Assembly (NCBI RefSeq): GCF_947502415.1
Contig: NZ_CANMZV010000019.1
Coordinates: 26,846-90,845 of the forward strand
Origin: an uncultured Photobacterium sp.
GTDB lineage: Bacteria > Pseudomonadota > Gammaproteobacteria > Enterobacterales > Vibrionaceae
Length of the DNA stretch: 64,000 nt
Direction of reading: 5' to 3'
A program made the position numbers and the translations under genes. Below, piece after piece: positions 57,401 to 64,000 of the stretch; position 1 is the first letter of the stretch; each line of letters starts with the position of its first letter. Under the pieces are notes generated by a model. The model was not told the DNA's origin. It worked only from the letters and a program-made list of their open reading frames with translations, and did no database searches.

Positions 57401-58291
57401 ATGAAAATTAACCAAATTGAAATGTTCATTCAGACATGCCAATGCGGCTCGATTGCCGAGGCTGCCAGAAAACTCAACAAAAGCCGCACCACCTTAAGTG
57501 CAGCAATCAGTGCTTTTGAGGATGAGCTTGGGGTAAAACTGCTAAATCGCACCGGTAACACAGTACAACTAACAGACATAGGTGAAGCAATCGTCAATGA
57601 TTGTGAGCGTATACTGATGGTCAGTGATGATATTAAGAACAAATGCCAATATCACCTTGACGGCGTAGAGTCTGCGTTGCGTATTGCGCGGGATGATGCG
57701 CTACCTGAATCTTTATGGCGCAAACTAGTTCAAGAATTGAATGCAAAATTTCCGGGCACCAGTATCTCAATTTATGTTGCACCACCACCGGAACTGGAAC
57801 AAATGGTGCAGCAAAACATCATTGACGTTGCTTATTGCTTGTTACCTGATGAACATCAGCTTTCGCGTTCAAATCACCTTTCCCTTGGCCAGATACGAAT
57901 GATGTCTGTCGCGCACAGAGAACACCCGCTGGCTCGCTTACGCAAAGTGATAAGTAGCGATTTGGAACACTATACCGAAATCGTTCTGGCTTATATTGAT
58001 GATAATGGGCTTAAAGCAGTCAATCCCAAGACCAACAAATATATCGCTCTACCATTTTTTGAACATCTTCGAGATGCGGTTCTTGATGGCACGGGTTGGT
58101 CTTATGTCCCAGCTCTACTCATCAATCAACACCTCCGTAAGGGCACAATAAAGGTCCTGAAACACAGCAAAGCCATGAGCTGGCAAAGCTATGGTGAAAT
58201 AGCACAGTCTGAATTACGCCGGGGAGAAGTCATTCAATGGCTTTCTGAACAACTTGAAGAATACCTGCAAAATGAGAATAGCCAGGCCTAG
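57401..58291 (+). CDS. LysR-family regulator
   Basis: 296 residues. HTH at about 16-36 (GSIAEAARKLNKSRTTLSAA), linker ISAFEDELGVKLLNRTGNTV, and effector domain ending in EEYLQNENSQA. Unlike the other LysR genes here, it is not of the CrgA-like group. It reads toward ydiJ convergently and is divergent from the CDF-like gene with about 186 bases between the starts, so that gene is its most plausible target. Confidence 0.87.
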   Translation: MKINQIEMFIQTCQCGSIAEAARKLNKSRTTLSAAISAFEDELGVKLLNRTGNTVQLTDIGEAIVNDCERILMVSDDIKNKCQYHLDGVESALRIARDDALPESLWRKLVQELNAKFPGTSISIYVAPPPELEQMVQQNIIDVAYCLLPDEHQLSRSNHLSLGQIRMMSVAHREHPLARLRKVISSDLEHYTEIVLAYIDDNGLKAVNPKTNKYIALPFFEHLRDAVLDGTGWSYVPALLINQHLRKGTIKVLKHSKAMSWQSYGEIAQSELRRGEVIQWLSEQLEEYLQNENSQA

Positions 58292-58455
58292 CAGTATCCA
58301 GTACTTCTGTTAATTCAGCTCGAAGTACTGGTCCTGCAATTGTCGTAAGCGATTGAGCAATATCGCAACGATGGCTCTCTGGCTAGCACCTACACACTAT
58401 CTAAATGTTAGCTTGCTGTAATCACTTTCAGCATATTGTAACTCGTCACAATACA

Positions 58456-61400
58456 TCAGAGTGCTGGTAAATTATTGACCACCCGCAGTAACACCTGAAC
58501 GGGGTGCTTCATTTTAATATGCTCAAGTCGCTTAACCTGACTCCGGCATGAATAGCCAGTTGCCATACAACGATCCGTGTCAAACTGCTCAAGACTTGGC
58601 TGCCAGCTCAGCCCATAGATATTCTTAGACCATTCCAGCTTATCTTTTTCATGGCCAAACGTTCCGGCCATGCCACAACATCCCACAGACACTGGCTGCA
58701 AGTTAGCGCCAAAACGGGCAAAAATAGTCCCCCATTCAACCTCTGCATTCGGCAGCTTTGTTTTTTCGGTACAATGAGCAAATAAATACCAGATATCACT
58801 TTTACGCATTGGATATAACGGATGCTCCTCAAGAAGCGGAAGCAGCCATTCATGAGCCGTCAACACCTCGAAATCACCACGTTTGTCACTCAGGATTTCG
58901 TTATACTCATCGCGATAACAAAGTACCAGTGCAGGATCAACGCCGACCATAGGAATACCCAGTTCAGACAATTGATTCAGGAACTCAGCCGTATTTCGCG
59001 CAGTCTTGGCAAACTGACGTAAAAATCCCTTAATATGCTGCGCCTTACCATTGGGCTTAAACGGCACCAACATCGGTTTCTTGCCTAGCTTCTCGATCAA
59101 ATAGACAAAGTCGCGAATCACATCGGCGTCATAATAAGTGGTAAACGGATCCTGTACGATCAATACATAATCCTGACGTTCTCGTTCCGATAATGCTTGA
59201 AGCCAGCGCAAATCAAAACGTGTCGAATGGTGCCCGTCGAGCCCTTCCCTCAGGGTCGGTACAGACAGGCTCGGCATATCAACATAGCCAAGCATTTTTT
59301 CTGTCAGCTTTTTCGACCACTCAGGACGCATCAATGCATTAAATGTCGCTGGCGCCTTGCCCATTAACGGCAAGTAATTCTCGACATAAGCGACCAGATA
59401 ATCTTTTACCGGACGCTGATAACGACTGTAATACAGATTCATGAAGCGGGCACGGAAGCTAGGTACATCAACCTTGATCGGACACTGGCTGGCACACGCT
59501 TTACAAGCCAGACAGCCATTCATTGCTTCCATCACCTCATGTGAAAAATCGTATTCATTCTTGCCCGAGCCAAACGAATTTCGGAAACGGTCGATGATCT
59601 GTTTTACCGAAGGCGAAGTACTCATCAGCTCGGCTTCCAGCTTAATCGGATCGATCCCCTGCTCAGCCAACTGTCTTAACCACTCCCGTACTAATCCCGC
59701 ACGCCCCTTTGGCGAATGGCGACGATCGGCGGTGATCTTCATCGACGGGCACATCGGTGAACTGGTATCGTAGTTAAAGCACAAGCCGTTACCATTACAC
59801 TCCATGGCCTGCTTAAAGCTATCCCGAACCTTGACAGGGATCTGACGATCATAAAAACCACGCTTGATCCCATCCACCTTAACCAGCTCACCATTACTTT
59901 CTAACGGAGTGCATATTTTCCCCGGATTCATACGATTATCCGGATCAAACGCCGACTTGATACGCCTTAGCTCAGTAAACAGTTCGTCACCAAAAAAAGC
60001 CGGACCGTATTCAGAACGGTAACCTTTACCGTGTTCACCCCACATCAGGCCGCCATACTTGGCAACCAATGAAACAACCTGATCCGATATCTCCTTCATC
60101 AGCAATTCCTGATCAGGATCACACATATCCAGCGCCGGGCGAACATGAAGCACACCGGCATCAACGTGTCCGAACATGCCATAATCAAGCTGCTTAGCAT
60201 CCAATAGTAGGCGGAACTCAGCAATAAAATCAGCTAGGTTCTCAGGCGGCACGCAGGTGTCTTCAGCAAAGGCGACAGGTTTCTTGCTTCCCTTCGCTGC
60301 GCCCAGCAAGCCAACCGCTTTTTTCCGCATACCATAAATTTTCTGGATACTGGCCAAGTCATCACAAACCTGATAGCCAATAATGCCGCTTTGCTCCTGT
60401 TCAATTAACTCATCTAAACGCGAACATAAGGCAGCAACCTGATGCTGATTTTCTTCCGGATCGTTGCTGGCAAACTCAACCATATTGATCCCAAGCAGGT
60501 CTTTACCAGGAACATCAGTCAGCAAATCACGGACGGTATGCCAGACAATATCTTGCTTAGCCAAATTCAGCACACGAGAGTCCACAGTCTCAACAGATAA
60601 GGCTTGAGCCTCTACCATCATCGGAGCATTGCGCAAAGCCGAATCAAAACTGTCATATTTGATGTTAACGAGGGTACGGGATTTAGGAATTGGCGTAATG
60701 TTAAGCTTTGCTTCAGCAATAAATGCTAACGAGCCCTCAGCTCCACACAACAATCGCGTGATATCAAACATCTTCAACTTATCATCGAAAACATTCTTTA
60801 AATCATATCCGGTCAGAAAACGGTTTAACGGTGGGAACTTATCAAGGATCTGCTGGCGTTTATCATGGCAAATCTGCGACGACACCTTTAGCGCTTTAAC
60901 CGCCAAATCGCTCCTCTCCGGCATCACAGTGATAATGTCCACAGACAACGGCTCGGTATCCAGCAGCGAACCATCAACCATTACTGCTTTTAAAGACAAT
61001 ACATGATCTGACGTCTTACCGTATTTAAGTGATCCCTGCCCGGAAGCATCAGTATTAATCATTCCACCAATGGTGGCACGGTTACTGGTCGACAAATCGG
61101 GTGAGAAGAAATATCCGTACGGACGAAGAACATCATTGAGCTGATCTTTTACAACGCCGGTCTGAACTCGCACCCAGCCTTGTTCCGGATTTACTTCAAG
61201 TATTTGATTCATATGCCGGGATAGATCAACAACGACTCCCGGAGTCAGAGACTGACCATTGGTTCCTGTACCTCCGCCTCGGGCGGAGAAAGTCACCGCT
61301 TTGTAATCGGGGCGTTGACCGATCTTACCAATCAAAACAAGATCGTCGACCGAACGTGGCAAAACAACAGCCTGCGGCACTTGCTGATAAACACTATTAT

Positions 61401-61530
61401 CAGTGGCTACAGCCAACCGACTGGCATAACTTTGTTCAATATCCCCGGCAAAACCGGCATTTTCCAAATCGTTCAGAAAAGACAGTACGACATCGTCGAT
61501 ACTGTTCTGGTGTGTCAGTGCAGGTAACAT
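58456..61530 (-). CDS. ydiJ: FAD and Fe-S D-2-hydroxyacid dehydrogenase YdiJ
   Basis: 1024 residues, the YdiJ size (Dld-II of Shewanella is shorter). FAD-binding PCMH segment SARGGGTGTNGQSLTPG near 78-94; then FAD-linked oxidase domain; then a ferredoxin motif CNGNGLCFNYD..CP and CLACKACASQCPIKVD near 670; finally a CCG-type domain ending VGCCGMAGTFGH. It oxidises D-2-hydroxyacids, D-2-hydroxyglutarate in E. coli YdiJ, passing electrons to the respiratory chain. Substrate here is inferred from the family. Monocistronic. Confidence 0.9.
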   Translation of the reverse strand: MLPALTHQNSIDDVVLSFLNDLENAGFAGDIEQSYASRLAVATDNSVYQQVPQAVVLPRSVDDLVLIGKIGQRPDYKAVTFSARGGGTGTNGQSLTPGVVVDLSRHMNQILEVNPEQGWVRVQTGVVKDQLNDVLRPYGYFFSPDLSTSNRATIGGMINTDASGQGSLKYGKTSDHVLSLKAVMVDGSLLDTEPLSVDIITVMPERSDLAVKALKVSSQICHDKRQQILDKFPPLNRFLTGYDLKNVFDDKLKMFDITRLLCGAEGSLAFIAEAKLNITPIPKSRTLVNIKYDSFDSALRNAPMMVEAQALSVETVDSRVLNLAKQDIVWHTVRDLLTDVPGKDLLGINMVEFASNDPEENQHQVAALCSRLDELIEQEQSGIIGYQVCDDLASIQKIYGMRKKAVGLLGAAKGSKKPVAFAEDTCVPPENLADFIAEFRLLLDAKQLDYGMFGHVDAGVLHVRPALDMCDPDQELLMKEISDQVVSLVAKYGGLMWGEHGKGYRSEYGPAFFGDELFTELRRIKSAFDPDNRMNPGKICTPLESNGELVKVDGIKRGFYDRQIPVKVRDSFKQAMECNGNGLCFNYDTSSPMCPSMKITADRRHSPKGRAGLVREWLRQLAEQGIDPIKLEAELMSTSPSVKQIIDRFRNSFGSGKNEYDFSHEVMEAMNGCLACKACASQCPIKVDVPSFRARFMNLYYSRYQRPVKDYLVAYVENYLPLMGKAPATFNALMRPEWSKKLTEKMLGYVDMPSLSVPTLREGLDGHHSTRFDLRWLQALSERERQDYVLIVQDPFTTYYDADVIRDFVYLIEKLGKKPMLVPFKPNGKAQHIKGFLRQFAKTARNTAEFLNQLSELGIPMVGVDPALVLCYRDEYNEILSDKRGDFEVLTAHEWLLPLLEEHPLYPMRKSDIWYLFAHCTEKTKLPNAEVEWGTIFARFGANLQPVSVGCCGMAGTFGHEKDKLEWSKNIYGLSWQPSLEQFDTDRCMATGYSCRSQVKRLEHIKMKHPVQVLLRVVNNLPAL

Positions 61531-61658
61531 TGCTCTCCTTGTCCAGTATTGCCGCCGTATCCTACGACTACTGGCCTCTTATAAAACGTTTTCACTCACT
61601 TTACCTCACTACGAATATGAAACAAAGTGTGACGGAGCGCAATAGGATAATACCAACA

Positions 61659-63155
61659 CTACAAACGCGAAGAACGTTTCATCGATAATTTTCGGGAAAG
61701 CAGCGACGAACCACCAACAAGCCAGAGCGCAGCAAAAGAAAAACCGATACATCGAATCGCCAAAACAATCAAGCTCACACTCGACTGTCCTGCCAGAAAC
61801 TCAACACCGTAGTTAATTACTAAGGTTCCACCGAACATCGTACTGGAGACCAGCACCTTTTCTACCAAAGACAATGAAACATTCGCAGCAGGAAGCATTT
61901 CAACACTAACGAAAATCCCCAGCAAAAATGCAAAAATATATGCAAAAACAGGAGTAAAAGTGAAGCTGGCGGTCAAGCCAACCATCATTGTAAATAAAAG
62001 CCAGAACCATTTACTAGCAATACAGTTTTGCAATGATGTACGTGACGCTGTGTGCCAGACAATTAGCATAGACACCATAATGATACCCAGTAACACACTG
62101 ACTAAAGTGTCACTGATAAAGTGCACACCATACCACACGCGGGCAAAAGCCATCATAGCAATGAATAGTAAGAAAAACGGCAGAGATAACCATTTAATAA
62201 AATTGCTTATACGCTGTGTCAGAACATGCCAGCACATCCCCCACAAAATAGTAGCTAAAAGTGTATGGAGACTTGGAAAACCATAGCCATAGGCATTAAT
62301 TTGCTGTAATTCCGGCATAATATCCGAAGGACGCGGTGACGCTACCCCCAACTTAAGCGATATAGCCGTAAAAATTGCCACCAAGAGCAGCACCGCCAAC
62401 TGCAGCAGAGCCTGTGGACCGTAAAAACCAGCTACGACAGCAACAAGCAAAGCAATAAAGACTGATTCTCCCGGCAGATTAACCAAATATGTAAAGTAAT
62501 CAAAAGCAGTTTGGTAAGTATCCGGCAATGCCTTAATAGATTGTTGAAAATGGCGAATCCAACCCAGCTCCATACGTTGTAAAGAGCTCAGCCTTTCACT
62601 GAGATCGCTATAAATTTCAATCTCACTGTTTGGGGCTTTTTCCAGCCACCCTTGCAGTAACGGCGCATCGTCAGGATACCGGTAATCTGCCAGTGCGATT
62701 TCTCCTGGTACGGCCAGATATACCCGTTTAACTTCAACCGAAAAATGTTTGGAAAACCATGATGCAACAATAGGGTGACCAGTATGGTCCTCAAATGAGG
62801 AGACTAGAATCGGTGACTTTGACACACAACTGTAAATGGCAGCACGATCGCGGTATTGCAGTAAATCCACCACCTTAACCACAATGCCGGTTTCTTCCAG
62901 CACCTCCCGGGCTGCAGCCTCTTCAGGTGTATCGCCCTGCTCTATATATCCCCCCGGCAACGAATTTTTTTTTGTAATGACTTCAGACAGCATAATCATC
63001 TGATTATCATGACGAATTACACAAACGGCACCAACAATGCCTTTAGGTAACTCTGCATTATCCGAAGATGAATTAGCAGCCAGAGCTGGTGATACCAAAC
63101 CTGCCATCAACAATAAAATAGATAACCGAACAAAAATATTTAACTGAGTCAGCAC
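61659..63155 (-). CDS. Secreted NUDIX hydrolase fused to a PAP2 phosphatase
   Basis: 498 residues. N-terminal signal or anchor (LSILLLMAGLVSPALAANSS, about 11-30). NUDIX box at 68-91 (GGYIEQGDTPEEAAAREVLEETG, with D in place of the usual first E). After about 200 residues, six helices with the PAP2 motifs K268..RP275-276, PSLH 294-297 and R339..H345..D349. The NUDIX part would sit in the periplasm or at its face. It may hydrolyse a nucleoside-diphosphate-linked or lipid pyrophosphate and then remove the phosphate. Known architecture, no known substrate. Confidence 0.85.
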   Translation of the reverse strand: MLTQLNIFVRLSILLLMAGLVSPALAANSSSDNAELPKGIVGAVCVIRHDNQMIMLSEVITKKNSLPGGYIEQGDTPEEAAAREVLEETGIVVKVVDLLQYRDRAAIYSCVSKSPILVSSFEDHTGHPIVASWFSKHFSVEVKRVYLAVPGEIALADYRYPDDAPLLQGWLEKAPNSEIEIYSDLSERLSSLQRMELGWIRHFQQSIKALPDTYQTAFDYFTYLVNLPGESVFIALLVAVVAGFYGPQALLQLAVLLLVAIFTAISLKLGVASPRPSDIMPELQQINAYGYGFPSLHTLLATILWGMCWHVLTQRISNFIKWLSLPFFLLFIAMMAFARVWYGVHFISDTLVSVLLGIIMVSMLIVWHTASRTSLQNCIASKWFWLLFTMMVGLTASFTFTPVFAYIFAFLLGIFVSVEMLPAANVSLSLVEKVLVSSTMFGGTLVINYGVEFLAGQSSVSLIVLAIRCIGFSFAALWLVGGSSLLSRKLSMKRSSRL

Positions 63156-63274
63156 AATGAACCTTATGGACTATAATTTTGCGCGTATGATACCAACATC
63201 ACATTAAGTTAGCGATTGAGAATTATTTTTAATATAACCTGTCCCCAATAAATCCATCGGTTATAAACAATTGA

Positions 63275-63643
63275 ATGGTTTTCGTGGAAAATACCCTTCA
63301 CCACAGAGTAAAACGTGAAATGAAACCAACCGAACTTGATCCTGATTACTATCTGTATAATTTCCAAACTCTGATTAACTCAGTCAGGTAACAATACCGC
63401 GATCTACTTAGCGATAACGAATCTGAATGGATCAAAATTTTCAACAACCTACCAAAAAATACTCAGATGTTATGCGTTCGCCTGCTATCAAGTAAAAGCT
63501 GTTACTTTCACCAGGAAAAACTCGCCTATCCTGAGATAGGGCTGCAGAAATACTCAACAAAAACGGCTTTATCGAAATCAGCAACCCAAGCACGTGATCT
63601 TGAACGATTCAACCTTCTCAATGAAGCATTAACACTCTTTTAA
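63275..63643 (+). pseudogene. Broken VRR-NUC nuclease gene, N-terminal part
   Basis: From ATG 63275 the frame reads ...MKPTELDPDYYLYNFQTLIN and meets TAA at 63389-63391, then continues in frame as QYRDLLSDNESEWIKIF, CVRLLSSKSCYFHQEKLAYP. This is the N-terminal domain of VRR-NUC (FAN1-like) nucleases. After PEIG the frame shifts: another frame carries AAEILNKNGFIEISNP, a plausible continuation. The catalytic VRR-NUC domain is absent. An IS element begins 125 bases downstream. Confidence 0.75.
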
Positions 63644-63767
63644 AATGTGACTTACCTCCGGTCAGAGAATTAAATATACCAGCCTGTATTGATTTCGTTA
63701 CATGGCCAAAAATTTTATTTTCATAATTATTACGATTGATATTGCATTTCAAAACTGACCGCAACAC

Positions 63768-64000
63768 CAGGGTGAGAGCATGAGTGTTTAATTTTTACCC
63801 AGTACTTTAAATCCAGCCAGTAAAACCTTGTCCAAATAGCCTGTTTCCATGGCTGCAAAACGTTGTTTTCGTGGAACGCTCGCCTTTTTAGTTTTCTCTG
63901 CGCGAAGCATATTCAACCCAATGTGGCGTGTACATGCTAAGTTTTCGGCTGCGTTGCCACGATAAATTTGACAGCCATCTTCATTCATTGCGGTATCCAA
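63768..64000 (-). mobile_element. Insertion sequence, ISAs1-like (only its end is in the window)
   Basis: CAGGGTGAGAGCATGAG at 63768 resembles the 5'-CAGGG terminal end of ISAs1 elements and lies just outside the transposase stop. The rest is outside the window, so the second end and the target duplication cannot be checked. Confidence 0.6.
63788..64000 (-). CDS. ISAs1-family transposase, C-terminal part
   Basis: The last 70 residues are visible: DTAMNEDGCQIYRGNAAENL then LNMLRAEKTKKASVPRKQRF. The pattern NEDxxxIxRGNAxENxxxxRHIxLNMLR matches the end of ISAs1-type DDE transposases (H-repeat group). The start is outside the window. The frame is intact here, so the element may be active. Confidence 0.75.
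   Translation of the reverse strand: MDTAMNEDGCQIYRGNAAENLACTRHIGLNMLRAEKTKKASVPRKQRFAAMETGYLDKVLLAGFKVLGKN

Noticed and set aside
1..64000. CRISPR array, tRNA, rRNA, prophage or integron
   Set aside because: No regularly spaced repeats, no cloverleaf or rRNA-like sequence and no phage or integrase genes were seen. A tool search could still find a diverged tRNA.

Overview
The window looks like ordinary chromosome from a marine gammaproteobacterium of the Vibrionaceae, most likely Photobacterium or a close relative. The inference rests on gene content: a stand-alone second EF-G, a SEC-C protein of the PBPRA1643 type, LutABC next to an LldP-type permease, YggN/DUF2884, DUF4250, a NUDIX-PAP2 fusion, and MetJ-, PhoB- and GlpR-like sites. 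The base composition is moderate. I saw no rRNA, tRNA, CRISPR array, prophage or biosynthetic cluster. An insertion sequence enters at the right edge.

Layout. 1-1345: the N-terminal part of a chemoreceptor and a decayed alanine/sodium symporter. 1566-7184: the yejABEF peptide ABC importer (minus strand). 7485-12053: a SEC-C protein, a TrmH-like methyltransferase, EF-G paralogue fusA2 and an Ap4A phosphorylase. 12401-17101: an aromatic amino-acid permease, then a sulfur module made of two YeeE/YedE half-transporters divergent from a CoA-disulfide/persulfide reductase with a rhodanese domain. 17168-19006: a secreted protein with an acidic repeat tail and a DUF805 membrane protein. 19106-24840: a LysR regulator divergent from lldP-lutABC (lactate uptake and oxidation). 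25136-30702: two small unknown proteins, a nucleoside transporter, a lipoprotein cytochrome c, a LysR regulator and a full-length chemoreceptor. 31073-34549: pstSCAB behind a PhoB-like box. 34643-39979: a LysR regulator divergent from an RND efflux pair. 40244-44835: an MscS channel, a META lipoprotein, metR behind three tandem MetJ-like boxes, DUF4250 and an unknown membrane protein. 45198-49416: glpABC with CRP- and GlpR-like sites. 49447-50491: a gene-poor tract holding a LysR fossil. 50492-57214: dcuC, ygiQ, an unlisted 51-residue membrane protein, yggN, a NYN protein and a degenerate CDF-like protein. 57401-63155: a LysR regulator, ydiJ and a periplasmic NUDIX-PAP2 fusion. 63275-64000: a VRR-NUC pseudogene beside an ISAs1-type element.

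Together the genes describe a facultative anaerobe that scavenges small substrates: lactate (lldP-lutABC), D-2-hydroxyacids (ydiJ), glycerol-3-phosphate (glpABC), C4-dicarboxylates (dcuC), peptides (yej), nucleosides, aromatic amino acids and phosphate (pst). Electron-transfer Fe-S/flavin enzymes recur: LutB, GlpA/GlpC and YdiJ.

I found no clear undescribed defence or mobile system. The best leads are small: a 51-residue membrane protein, two possible structured RNAs (about 44856-45025 and 52243-52291), a repeated TAATTTAG operator candidate in the sulfur module, tandem MetJ boxes ahead of metR, a secreted acidic-repeat protein, and the extracytoplasmic NUDIX-PAP2 fusion. All functional calls come from reading the translated sequence and family knowledge; no database search was run.
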